A DNA stretch of 39,674 nt, taken from an uncultured Oscillospiraceae bacterium. Its GTDB lineage: Bacteria; Bacillota; Clostridia; Oscillospirales; Oscillospiraceae. Shown one piece after another: positions 17,245-24,478 of this stretch. The translations under genes were made by a program, and so were the position numbers. The notes beneath the pieces were generated by a model that saw only the letters and a program-made list of their open reading frames with translations, did no database searches and was not told the origin of the DNA. The stretch's first letter is position 1. Each line of letters starts with the position of its first letter. The DNA lies in assembly GCA_910577915.1 (NCBI GenBank), contig CAJTOM010000014.1, positions 1 to 39,674 of the forward strand. Reading direction: 5' to 3'.

Positions 17245-17430
17245 AAAAAAGGTGCTTTGCACCTTTTTTGAGGGGGAAGGATCGGGCCGAGCGCGGCCCG
17301 CAGGGTACTTTTTCGACGTACACGCCGCCGAAAAAGTGATTAAAATTTTTCGCGTCTGCGGACGCGAACTCCTGCGGAGAGCTTTTTTTACAATCTGAAA
17401 CCCGCCCAGCGAAAGCTGGGCGGGTTCCTT
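17245..17430. repeat. Palindrome-dense intergenic block
   Basis: At least five inverted repeats follow each other: AAAAAAGGTGC/GCACCTTTTTT (17245-17269), CGGGCCG/CGGCCCG (17283-17300), ACTTTTTCG/CGAAAAAGT (17307-17337), TTCGCGTC/GACGCGAA (17349-17368), and a second terminator-like hairpin near 17397-17430. The last nearly copies the hairpin at 17205 (both contain GCGAAAGCTGGGCGGGTTCC). I see no credible gene. The arrangement resembles a dispersed REP- or MITE-like unit, which a genome search would have to confirm. Confidence 0.65.
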
Positions 17431-17433
17431 TTG

Positions 17434-17760
17434 CTACAGCTTCTGCTCCGAGAGCCAGAGGAGGAGGCTGCGGGCGAGGCGCAGCTGCTTCTCGTCCAGG
17501 GGGCGGAGGAGCTCGGCGACACTGCGCCACTCCTCGCCCTCGTGGCGGGCGGCGCCCACCAGAAATTCGTCCGGGGTGGTCTCCAGCGCGGCGGCCAGAC
17601 GCATGACGACCTCGGTGGAGGGGATGGAAACACCCCGCTCAATGTTGGTCAGATACTTGTCGCCTATTTCTGCCCGCTCCTCGACCGCCGCCTGTGTCAG
17701 CTTCAGCTCTTTTCTCCGGCGGGCAATCCGTCTCCCGATTTCTTTATAGTCCAGTTTCAT
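17434..17760 (-). CDS. XRE-family helix-turn-helix regulator
   Basis: Predicted 108 aa from the ATG at 17760, which has GGGGGA just upstream; an in-frame ATG at 17772 is overlapped by that site. Residues ~5-60 are a Cro/cI-type HTH (IGRRIARRRKELKLTQAAVE then GDKYLTNIERGVSIPS). The C-terminal tail DEKQLRLARSLLLWLSEQ is a short helical dimerisation-type segment. It is divergent from the 57-aa gene, whose -10 box lies inside a GTACC-N8-GGTAC inverted repeat that this protein could bind. Confidence 0.88.
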   Translation of the reverse strand: MKLDYKEIGRRIARRRKELKLTQAAVEERAEIGDKYLTNIERGVSIPSTEVVMRLAAALETTPDEFLVGAARHEGEEWRSVAELLRPLDEKQLRLARSLLLWLSEQKL

Positions 17761-17839
17761 AGAGTCCCCCATCCCGTATTATGTTTTATCATAAGGGGGC
17801 GGTTTATTCCGTAACACCAATTTTGAATCGTAATCCATC

Positions 17840-17873
17840 TTGACATCGTATTCATGTACCGATATAATGGTAC
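17840..17873 (+). promoter_or_regulatory. Consensus promoter with operator over the -10 box
   Basis: TTGACA (17840-17845), 17-base spacer, TATAAT (17863-17868), both perfect. A perfect inverted repeat GTACC-N8-GGTAC (17856-17873) is centred on the -10 box, the expected place for a repressor such as the divergent XRE protein. Confidence 0.85.
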
Positions 17874-17908
17874 TCCTGATGATAATAACGGTAAGGAGGA
17901 GGCTTTCT

Positions 17909-18082
17909 ATGACTGAAATCGTGTACCGAAAAATGTATACCCAGCTCTTCAACGCGGTGACGGACGCTTTGGAGCACATGGGCAGGGCGGAATTTTATAA
18001 CGCCATGGCCGTTCTGAAAAAGGCCCAGTGCGAGACGGAGGAGACCTTCATCCTGTGGGAGGAGGGGCGGGAAGAGGACTAA
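17909..18082 (+). CDS. 57-aa protein, function unknown
   Basis: Predicted 57 aa. The ATG at 17909 follows GGAGGAGGCTTTCT. The protein is helical and acidic at its end (TEIVYRKMYTQLFNAVTDAL, then FYNAMAVLKKAQCETEETF). It has no membrane segment or signal. It is driven by a perfect sigma-A promoter carrying an operator and is the only gene in that transcript before the terminator, so it is the evident target of the neighbouring XRE repressor. I do not recognise the family. Confidence 0.8.
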   Translation: MTEIVYRKMYTQLFNAVTDALEHMGRAEFYNAMAVLKKAQCETEETFILWEEGREED

Positions 18083-18120
18083 AAAAACAGCGAGACGGCT
18101 GCCCGTCTCGCTGTTTTTTT
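18083..18120. terminator. Bidirectional terminator
   Basis: CAGCGAGACGG and CCGTCTCGCTG form an 11-bp stem with AAAAAAA on the left and TTTTTTT on the right. It serves the 57-aa gene on one side and the GGGtGRT operon on the other. Confidence 0.93.
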
Positions 18121-18131
18121 AGTTGGGATGT

Positions 18132-19130
18132 TTACTTCAGGCTTTCGGCAACCGCCACGGCCACGGCGACCGTCGCGCCCACCATGGGGTTGTTGCCCAT
18201 GCCCAGGAAGCCCATCATCTCCACGTGGGCGGGGACGGAGGAGCTGCCGGCGAACTGGGCGTCGGAGTGCATCCGGCCCATGGTGTCGGTCATGCCGTAG
18301 CTGGCGGGGCCGGCAGCCATGTTGTCCGGGTGCAGGGTGCGGCCGGTGCCGCCGCCGGAGGCCACGGAGAAGTACTTCTTGCCCTGCTCCACGCACTCCT
18401 TCTTGTAGGTGCCGGCCACGGGGTGCTGGAAACGGGTGGGGTTGGTGGAGTTGCCGGTGATGGACACGTCCACGCCCTCCAGGTGCATGATGGCCACGCC
18501 CTCGCGGACGTCGTCCGCGCCGTAGCAGCGGACATTGGCCCGCTCGCCCTCGCTGTAGCGGGTCTCCTTGACCACGTTCACCTTGCCGGCGGCGTAGTCA
18601 AACTGGGTCTGGACATAGGTGAAGCCGTTGATGCGGCTGATAATCTGGGCGGCGTCCTTGCCCAGGCCGTTGAGGATGACGCGCAGGGGCTCCTTGCGGG
18701 CCTTGTTGGCGTTCTTGACGATGCCGATAGCGCCCTCGGCGGCGGCGAAGGACTCGTGGCCCGCCAGGAAGGCGAAGCACTTGCTCTCGTCGCTCAGGAG
18801 CATGGCGCCCAGGTTGCCGTGGCCCAGGCCCACCTTGCGGTCGTCGGCAACAGAGCCGTCGATGCAGAAGGCCTGGAGGCCCTCGCCGATGGCGGTGGCG
18901 GCCTCGGCGGCGGTCTTCACGTTCTTCTTCAGGGCGATGGCCGCGCCCACCACGTAGGCCCAGCAGGCGTTCTCAAAGCAGATGGGCTGGATGCCCTTGA
19001 CGATCTCGTAGGGGTCGAAGCCCTTGGCCTGGCAGATCTCCCGGCACTCCTCGACGCTCTTGATGCCGTACTGAGCGAGGACGCCGTTGATCTTGTCAAT
19101 TCTTCTCTCGTAGCTTTCAAACAGAGCCAT
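18132..19130 (-). CDS. GGGtGRT protein, conserved in clostridia
   Basis: Predicted 332 aa. The family-defining string GGGTGRT is at residues 259-265, followed by LHPDNMAAGPASYGMTDTMG and GFLGMGNNPMVGATVAVA at the C-terminus. No signal peptide and no membrane helix. The family is named for its motif and has no established function. The ATG at 19130 follows GAGGAGGACAAATAGT. It lies 18 bases behind the NifU-like gene in one operon with a consensus promoter, which suggests a joint role, perhaps in Fe-S or sulfur metabolism. That role is inference. Confidence 0.9.
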   Translation of the reverse strand: MALFESYERRIDKINGVLAQYGIKSVEECREICQAKGFDPYEIVKGIQPICFENACWAYVVGAAIALKKNVKTAAEAATAIGEGLQAFCIDGSVADDRKVGLGHGNLGAMLLSDESKCFAFLAGHESFAAAEGAIGIVKNANKARKEPLRVILNGLGKDAAQIISRINGFTYVQTQFDYAAGKVNVVKETRYSEGERANVRCYGADDVREGVAIMHLEGVDVSITGNSTNPTRFQHPVAGTYKKECVEQGKKYFSVASGGGTGRTLHPDNMAAGPASYGMTDTMGRMHSDAQFAGSSSVPAHVEMMGFLGMGNNPMVGATVAVAVAVAESLK

Positions 19131-19148
19131 ACTATTTGTCCTCCTCTC

Positions 19149-19841
19149 TTACTCGTGCCGGGGGTCAATATACTTGACCGCAGCGTCAAACTGGCCGTAG
19201 TGGCCCTTGGCCTTCTCCAGGGCGGTGTTGGCGTCGTCGCCCTTCTTGATGAAGTCCATCATCTTGCCCAGGTTTACAAACTCGTAGCCGATGACCTCGT
19301 CGTCCTTGTTCAGGGCCATGCGGGTGCAGTAGCCCTCGGCCATCTCCAGGTAGCGGGGGCCCTTGGAGTGGGTGGCGAACATGGTGCCCACCTGGCTTCT
19401 GAGGCCCTTGCCCAGGTCCTCCAGGGAAGCGCCCACGGCCAGGCCGCCCTCGGAGAAGGCGGACTGGGTGCGGCCATAGACGATCTGCAGGAACAGCTCC
19501 CGCATGGCGGTGTTGATGGCGTCGCACACCAGGTCGGTGTTCAGGGCCTCCAGGATGGTCTTGCCGATGAGGATCTCGCTGGCCATGGCGGCGGAGTGGG
19601 TCATGCCGGAGCAGCCCAGGGTCTCCACCAGGGCCTCCTGGATGACGCCCTCCTTGACGTTGAGGGTGAGCTTGCACGCGCCCTGCTGGGGGGCGCACCA
19701 GCCCACGCCGTGGGTGAAGCCGGAAATGTCCTTAATCTCCTTGGCCTGGACCCACTTGCCCTCCTCGGGGATGGGAGCGGGACCATGGTACGCGCCCTTG
19801 GCGACCGGGCACATGTGCTGGACTTCGGTAGAATAGATCAT
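19149..19841 (-). CDS. NifU/IscU-like iron-sulfur cluster assembly scaffold protein
   Basis: Predicted 230 aa. The core ACKLTLNVKEGVIQEALVET, LGCSGMTHSAAMASEILIGK has the IscU-type fold signature, with cysteines at residues 11, 49, 56, 77 and 106 that could hold a cluster. It is longer than IscU (about 130 aa), with a C-terminal extension of about 110 residues (YLEMAEGYCTRMALNKDD...). The ATG at 19841 follows AGGAAAGGAAG. First gene of a two-gene operon with the GGGtGRT protein. Whether it truly builds clusters is not shown by the sequence. Confidence 0.85.
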   Translation of the reverse strand: MIYSTEVQHMCPVAKGAYHGPAPIPEEGKWVQAKEIKDISGFTHGVGWCAPQQGACKLTLNVKEGVIQEALVETLGCSGMTHSAAMASEILIGKTILEALNTDLVCDAINTAMRELFLQIVYGRTQSAFSEGGLAVGASLEDLGKGLRSQVGTMFATHSKGPRYLEMAEGYCTRMALNKDDEVIGYEFVNLGKMMDFIKKGDDANTALEKAKGHYGQFDAAVKYIDPRHE

Positions 19842-19929
19842 GGCGAATCTTCCTTTCCTGTATTTTCAAAAGCAATCCACTTGTTTGCTTCCCAGGCTGG
19901 CCCGGAGGGTCGTCCGGGCCGACAGCTAG

Positions 19930-19958
19930 ATTATAGGGAAATTCCCCCCCTTTGTCAA
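19930..19958 (-). promoter_or_regulatory. Consensus sigma-A promoter of the scaffold/GGGtGRT operon
   Basis: On the minus strand TTGACA (19953-19958), 17-base spacer, TATAAT (19930-19935), both perfect, with a leader of about 80 bases before the start codon. Confidence 0.92.
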
Positions 19959-20076
19959 GGACGGGCGGAGGGAAAACCAGGAATTTTTCAGGAAAGCGGC
20001 GTGCTTCCGCGGGGCAGACGCCATTTTTATGTAGAATTGCGGGGGAACGGGGACCGAGGGGGGCCATACGCCCGGC

Positions 20077-20106
20077 AGGCCCCGGAAGCGGCTGCTTCCG
20101 GGGCCT
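20077..20106 (-). terminator. Hairpin downstream of the PgsA-family gene
   Basis: AGGCCCCGGAAGC and GCTTCCGGGGCCT form a perfect 13-bp stem with a four-base loop, directly after the stop at 20112. No U-tract follows, so efficiency is uncertain. From 19959 to 20076 I see no gene. Confidence 0.65.
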
Positions 20107-20111
20107 GTCCG

Positions 20112-20669
20112 CTATTTCCGGACGCGCCGGATGTTTTCCAGGGTGTAGAGCGCCAGGCTCAGCAGAATCCCCGCCGCCCCGGCCAGGGCCAGCAGGCCGG
20201 AGATCCGCTGGGGGATACTGTACCAGACGATGTGGGTGAGGATCACCCCGTAGAGGATGCAGGTGGCCAGCTTCCCGTGCCAGGAAGCGCTGTAGACCGT
20301 GCCGGTGCGGCGGATGACAAAGATGCCCATGGCGGCCATCACCGCCTCCTTCACCACCAGCACCGCCAGCAGCCACCAGATGGCTGAAAACCGGGTCAGC
20401 AGGCACCCCAGGGCCACCGCCTGGGTCAGCTTGTCCGCCACCGGGTCCAGCACCTTGCCCAGGTCGCTGACCATGCGGAAGCGCCGGGCGATGAAGCCGT
20501 CGGCAATGTCCGTGGCCCCGGACAGCAGCAGCACCCCGGCGGTGAGGGGGTAGTCCCCCCGGCCGCAGTACAGCCACGCGATCACCGGCACCAGCAGCAG
20601 CCGGAAGGCGCTGAGCAGGTTGGGAATGGTGAAGATGTTGTTTTGTCTATCTGCGGCTCCGTCTGCCAT
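20112..20669 (-). CDS. CDP-alcohol phosphatidyltransferase (PgsA-like)
   Basis: Predicted 185 aa with about five membrane helices. It carries the full CDP-alcohol transferase signature, D-x2-D-G-x2-A-R-x8-G-x3-D-x3-D, in DIADGFIARR...GKVLDPVAD (residues ~54-80). It likely makes phosphatidylglycerol-phosphate from CDP-diacylglycerol, but other alcohol acceptors cannot be excluded. The opening NIFTIPNLLSAFRLLLVPV is typical of PgsA. Single gene with its own promoter. Confidence 0.9.
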   Translation of the reverse strand: MADGAADRQNNIFTIPNLLSAFRLLLVPVIAWLYCGRGDYPLTAGVLLLSGATDIADGFIARRFRMVSDLGKVLDPVADKLTQAVALGCLLTRFSAIWWLLAVLVVKEAVMAAMGIFVIRRTGTVYSASWHGKLATCILYGVILTHIVWYSIPQRISGLLALAGAAGILLSLALYTLENIRRVRK

Positions 20670-20708
20670 GGCGGCCCCCTCCGATCATCCGATTGCACGT
20701 TTATCCAT

Positions 20709-20737
20709 ACTATAAAGGAATCCCGGCGGAGCGTCAA
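20709..20737 (-). promoter_or_regulatory. Sigma-A promoter of the PgsA-family gene
   Basis: On the minus strand TTGACG (20732-20737), 17-base spacer, TATAGT (20709-20714). Confidence 0.83.
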
Positions 20738-20801
20738 GAGCGGTAAGGAAATTTTAAGGAAAATCAAAGAAAGACGAAGCAATCAGAGGGCGGAGCCCGG
20801 A

Positions 20802-22265
20802 CTAGCGGGCCGCGGGACGCCGTCCCCGCAGGACTCCGGCCGCCGCCAGCCCCGCCGCCAGGGCCCCCAGCGCCAGCAGTGCCAGCAGAAAGCAGTTCCA
20901 CCCTACCGTCCGGGGGTCCTGCCACCGGGAGAAGTCCACCGGCAGCAGCAGCCGGTAGGGCGTGCCGGCGGCCCAGCCGTTCAGCAGCATGATTTTGTCC
21001 ACGAACCAGGGGTACAGCCAGCTCCACAGCCCCGTCCAGACGCAGCAGAGGGAGGCTCTGAACCACCCGTTTACCGGCAGATACCGGATAATCCCCATCA
21101 GCCCCCAGGGCAGAACCAGCCCCAGCAGGGCGAGGGGGACCGCCAGGGCGAAGAACCACTGGCCGTCGTTGCCGGTCACGTGGGCGATGACCGCCAGCAT
21201 GGCGAACAGCAGCGCCGTCACGGCGGCGAAGTAGGTCAGGGCCCTGTGCCGCCGGAGGGGCTCCGGCAGGGGGAGCTGCCGCAGGGGAAGGGGCAGAAAT
21301 GCCGTGCTCAGTCCGAACACCACGCTGGCCAGCACGATGGGGCACATGGCCCACGCGGTCCCGCCGGCGTAGCGGCAGCAGGCCGCCAGCAGCAGGAGCA
21401 GAAGGACGGTCTGTATTCCGAGAAACAGGCTGGTTTTACAGCGGCAAAACGGCTCCGGAAGAGGCAGCTGCCGCAGAAATATCGGACATGCGGCAAAGCC
21501 CAGTCCGAAGCACACCGCCGACGCCGCCACGGCGAACCAGGCCGGCCGAAAGACGCCGTGCAGGGGCTCCCAGCTCATCGCGAACATGGTCAGCAGAAGC
21601 AGGGCCAGGAGCACTGCGGCATACAGGCTGGCCCTCCTCCTGGCCAGGGCGGCGGGCAGGGGGATCGCGGGCAGGATCACCGGCAGCAGCACCAGGGCGG
21701 ACCCGGTCAGGATCCACATGGAAACCGTGGGATACCAGTGCATGGACCCCGCGCGGGCACAGCAGAACAGGACCAGCGCCTCCACGCCGCACACCATGCT
21801 CCCCAGGGCCGCCGCCCACTTGTAGGGCTCCCACGCCGGCCTCCGGGCCAGCAGGAAGGGCAGCACGGTGAGGGACCCGGCGGTCATCACCGCCGCCGCC
21901 CCGATGGGGAGGATCCAGAGGCTGCTGTTGACGGCGCAGGCGATGCCGCAGCCCACCAGAACGCCCACGAAAATGAGGCACATAAAGATGCAGAAGCCCC
22001 GGGTCAGCCGCTGGTATTTCTCCGCCAGGCGCTCGGCGGAGCGCTTCTGGGTGTCCACGCTGGCGGTGAGCAGCTCGTGCTCCGTCACGTCCAGCGCGGC
22101 GCAGATGTCCAGCAGCAGGGTGATGTCGGGGTAGCTCAGGCCCCGCTCCCACTTCGAGACGGCGGACTCGGTGACGTACAGCGTCTCGGCGAACTCCCGC
22201 TGGGTCAGGCCCAGCGCTCTCCGGCGATCGCGGATGTACTGGCCGAAGGTCTGTTTACTCTCCAT
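20802..22265 (-). CDS. XRE helix-turn-helix fused to a polytopic membrane domain
   Basis: Predicted 487 aa. Residues ~5-65 are a Cro/cI HTH (RRRALGLTQREFAETLYVTE, then AVSKWERGLSYPDI). After a short linker come about ten or more hydrophobic segments with many Leu, Ala and Cys. A repeated short element, LRQLPLPEP, occurs near residues 265 and 325 between helices, pointing to internal duplication of the membrane part. It may be a membrane-tethered regulator that senses something in the envelope. No partner gene is adjacent. The ATG at 22265 is preceded by AAAAGGAGCC. Confidence 0.85.
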   Translation of the reverse strand: MESKQTFGQYIRDRRRALGLTQREFAETLYVTESAVSKWERGLSYPDITLLLDICAALDVTEHELLTASVDTQKRSAERLAEKYQRLTRGFCIFMCLIFVGVLVGCGIACAVNSSLWILPIGAAAVMTAGSLTVLPFLLARRPAWEPYKWAAALGSMVCGVEALVLFCCARAGSMHWYPTVSMWILTGSALVLLPVILPAIPLPAALARRRASLYAAVLLALLLLTMFAMSWEPLHGVFRPAWFAVAASAVCFGLGFAACPIFLRQLPLPEPFCRCKTSLFLGIQTVLLLLLLAACCRYAGGTAWAMCPIVLASVVFGLSTAFLPLPLRQLPLPEPLRRHRALTYFAAVTALLFAMLAVIAHVTGNDGQWFFALAVPLALLGLVLPWGLMGIIRYLPVNGWFRASLCCVWTGLWSWLYPWFVDKIMLLNGWAAGTPYRLLLPVDFSRWQDPRTVGWNCFLLALLALGALAAGLAAAGVLRGRRPAAR

Positions 22266-22324
22266 AGAATGGCTCCTTTTCTGTGTGGCATTTTATCTTT
22301 TGCGGGGCTTGCAAGTCCGCCTTT

Positions 22325-22353
22325 ACTCTATGCGATAGGCGATAAAAAGTCAA
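22325..22353 (-). promoter_or_regulatory. Putative promoter of the HTH-membrane gene
   Basis: On the minus strand TTGACT (22348-22353), 17-base spacer, TAGAGT (22325-22330). The spacer contains the repeated motif ATCGCCTATCGC, a possible autoregulatory site. Confidence 0.6.
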
Positions 22354-22426
22354 GAATGCGCGGGCGTTTTGGCCCTCGACTGTCAGGCAAGTCCAGCATT
22401 TGCAGGCCTTTGCGGGGATGCACAGG

Positions 22427-22454
22427 GGCCCCGGACGCTCTGGCGTCCGGGGCC
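22427..22454. terminator. Hairpin at the end of the phage-like operon
   Basis: GGCCCCGGACGC, TCTG loop, GCGTCCGGGGCC: a perfect 12-bp stem placed 18 bases after the last phage-like gene. It has no proper U-tract on the minus side. It marks the left limit of the phage-like block. Confidence 0.6.
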
Positions 22455-22472
22455 TCAGCTTTTATTGCGGCG

Positions 22473-23039
22473 CTACACCGCCAGCTCGAACTGGAACCAG
22501 GTGTAGGCCCGCTCGTGGACGATGGCCCAGGTGTAGCCGTAGGCCTCGCACTCCGCCCAGGTGAGGTATCGGAAGTAAAATTCTACGTCCAGGTGACAGG
22601 GAATGATGTCCAGGATGATCTCCCGGATCTGCTCGAACCCCTCCGGGATGCCGGCCACGTCGGGGAAGATGATGCGGATGTAGCCGAACCGGTCCTTCTC
22701 CTGGGCCAGGGCCTTGATGCCGCAGCCGGAGATGGTGTTGTTGATGTCCGTGAGGGTGAAGCAGTCCCCGCCGATGCGCAGCAGGGCGGCGATGGCCTGG
22801 CGGCGCAGGTCGGTGGTGTAGTGGACCGGGGTACGGGCGAAGAGGGCCTCCCGCCGGTCCAGGCCCTCCCCCTGGGCGGTGGCCAGGGCGCTCTCCCGCT
22901 CCACATAGTCCATGCGGGCGCTGACGCCGTCCAGCCCCCGGCCCAGGGCCTCCAGCTCGGCGCCGCTGAGGCTCTCCGGCCGCAGGTCGTAGACCCCCAG
23001 GGGCCGCAGGAGCCGGCGCAGGTGGTCGCTGTATCCCAT
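22473..23039 (-). CDS. YmfQ/XkdU-like baseplate protein (DUF2313 type)
   Basis: Predicted 188 aa. The layout SDHLRRLLRPLGVYDL, then ESALATAQGEGLDRREALFA and LRRQAIAALLRIGGDCFTLT, resembles the DUF2313/YmfQ family, which sits next to baseplate J in PBSX- and Mu-type tails and links the wedge to the fibres. The ATG lies 1 base after the baseplate J stop. It is the last gene of the operon; in PBSX-like phages tail-fibre genes would follow, but none is here. Confidence 0.82.
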   Translation of the reverse strand: MGYSDHLRRLLRPLGVYDLRPESLSGAELEALGRGLDGVSARMDYVERESALATAQGEGLDRREALFARTPVHYTTDLRRQAIAALLRIGGDCFTLTDINNTISGCGIKALAQEKDRFGYIRIIFPDVAGIPEGFEQIREIILDIIPCHLDVEFYFRYLTWAECEAYGYTWAIVHERAYTWFQFELAV

Positions 23040-23040
23040 G

Positions 23041-24102
23041 TCAGTTCCCCCAATCCGAGATGGTCACGCTGCCCAGGCAGGGCAGGACAGTAGGGCTGGC
23101 CGCCATGTCGGCGCTGGGCCTGGTGAAGCGGTAGTTCTGCACGCTCTCCAGCTCATAGAGCAGGTTGCCCAGAAAGGCCAGGGTGACCTCCCGGCCCAGC
23201 ATGGCCCCGGTAAAGGCGGCGCGCAGGGCCGCGTCGGCGTCGGACCGGGCCTGGTCGAAGGTGAAGCCCCCGGCGGGCTGGATGGCCACGGAGATATTCA
23301 CCGCCTTGGCCGTGGGGGCCAGCACCCGCAGGTCCACGGAGATCTCCCGCTTCTCCTGGAGGTAGGCCCCCACCTCGTCCAAGAGGGCCCGGTCCGGGAG
23401 GCCCGCGTCGGTGGCGATGTAGAGATCCACGCTCCCCACGCCCCGGGGCCGCCCCACCGCCACCGCTGCCGCCACGCCGGTGCGGGAGAGGGCCACCTGC
23501 TCGTAGTAGGCGGCGTTGGCCCCGTTGGGCAGACGGCGGTAACTGTCCAGAAGGCGCTGGCGCAGGGCTTCGTCGCTCTCCTCATCGTCCCCGCCGCTGA
23601 AGGCCTCCGGGTTGGTGCAGGCCCGGATGCCCACGGGCATGGCCGCCATGATGGTGACGCTGCCGGCGGCCACGTTGCCCCGCTTTCCCGGCTCCAGGGC
23701 CTCGGCGGGCACGTCGGTGTAGAGGCTGCCCGCAGGCAGGACCGCGTCCTCCGTGGTGGCGAAGCGGATGCCGGAGGCGGTCATGCACACCGTGCCCGCG
23801 TCCACGTTCAGATCGCCCCCCACGGCGGAGGACAGGCCGAAGCGCAGCGTCCCCGCCGCCCGGGTGGCCACCCCCCGGCTGATGCCCCGCAGCTGGGCGT
23901 GCTGGTCTAAGCAGACCCCCTTGGCGGTCTGGGGGAAGCTCTGGTCCAGCAGCCACTGGGCCTGGAGATACAGCCCCTGTATCTGGGCCGCCGCCGCGTA
24001 GAGCCGGGCGGCCAGATCGCAGGAGGTGCTGGGCAGATAGCCGCTGACCTCCGCGAAGACGGCGAGCATCTCCTCGTAAATGTTGTCCAAGGTCTTGTTC
24101 AT
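23041..24102 (-). CDS. Baseplate J family protein (XkdT-like)
   Basis: Predicted 353 aa from the ATG at 24102 (MNKTLDNIYEEMLAVFAEVS); the longer open frame upstream is Pro/Gly-rich shadow. The order EVSGYLPSTSCDLAARLYA, LDQHAQLRGISRG, then NVDAGTVCM, EPGKRGNVAAGSVT, SDEALRQRLLDSYRRLPNGA and GVGSVDLYIATD is that of baseplate J/gp47/XkdT wedge proteins. It builds the ring of the contractile baseplate. It lies between the gp25-like and YmfQ-like genes, as in PBSX. Confidence 0.92.
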   Translation of the reverse strand: MNKTLDNIYEEMLAVFAEVSGYLPSTSCDLAARLYAAAAQIQGLYLQAQWLLDQSFPQTAKGVCLDQHAQLRGISRGVATRAAGTLRFGLSSAVGGDLNVDAGTVCMTASGIRFATTEDAVLPAGSLYTDVPAEALEPGKRGNVAAGSVTIMAAMPVGIRACTNPEAFSGGDDEESDEALRQRLLDSYRRLPNGANAAYYEQVALSRTGVAAAVAVGRPRGVGSVDLYIATDAGLPDRALLDEVGAYLQEKREISVDLRVLAPTAKAVNISVAIQPAGGFTFDQARSDADAALRAAFTGAMLGREVTLAFLGNLLYELESVQNYRFTRPSADMAASPTVLPCLGSVTISDWGN

Positions 24103-24116
24103 GGTCGATTCTCCCT

Positions 24117-24461
24117 CTATATGTCCATGGAGGCGGACAGCGCCGTCCCCTGGCAGTCCAGCAGCACCGTTACCCGGACCCGGCCCTCCCCGGCGGGGGC
24201 CAGGAGCACGTCGGTGACGGTGACCGGCTCCTCCGCCAGGGCCTCCGCCGCGTACTGGCGGGCGGCGGAGGGCCGCTGGGCGGCGCTCTCCCTGCCCAGC
24301 AGGTACAGCCGGCTGCCCAGCTCCGGCAGGGGAGGGAACTGCCCCCGCCGAGCGGTCAGGCGGAACAGCACCCGCTCCAGCAGGGCGTCCTCCCCCTGGC
24401 ACCGGGCCACGCCGCCCAGCCCGTCGGGCACATAGTCGCCGTTTAGCAGCTTGGTCTCCAT
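24117..24461 (-). CDS. gp25/XkdS-like baseplate protein
   Basis: Predicted 114 aa from the ATG at 24461 (METKLLNGDYVPDGLGGVAR). The stretch LERVLFRLTARRGQFPPLPE followed by GSRLYLL matches the gpW/gp25 or XkdS (DUF2634-like) sheath-initiator proteins, which dock the first sheath ring. Its position just before baseplate J is the standard one. GAAGGAGG upstream supports the start. Confidence 0.8.
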   Translation of the reverse strand: METKLLNGDYVPDGLGGVARCQGEDALLERVLFRLTARRGQFPPLPELGSRLYLLGRESAAQRPSAARQYAAEALAEEPVTVTDVLLAPAGEGRVRVTVLLDCQGTALSASMDI

Positions 24462-24478
24462 ACTTGCGCCTCCTTCCG

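Noticed and set aside
17243..17530. Minus-strand 95-codon frame in the palindromic block
   Set aside because: Runs through hairpins and into the XRE gene in another frame; no ribosome site or family match.
20643..23093. Long plus-strand open frame (816 codons)
   Set aside because: Antisense to the HTH-membrane gene and YmfQ-like gene; low-complexity translation without motifs.
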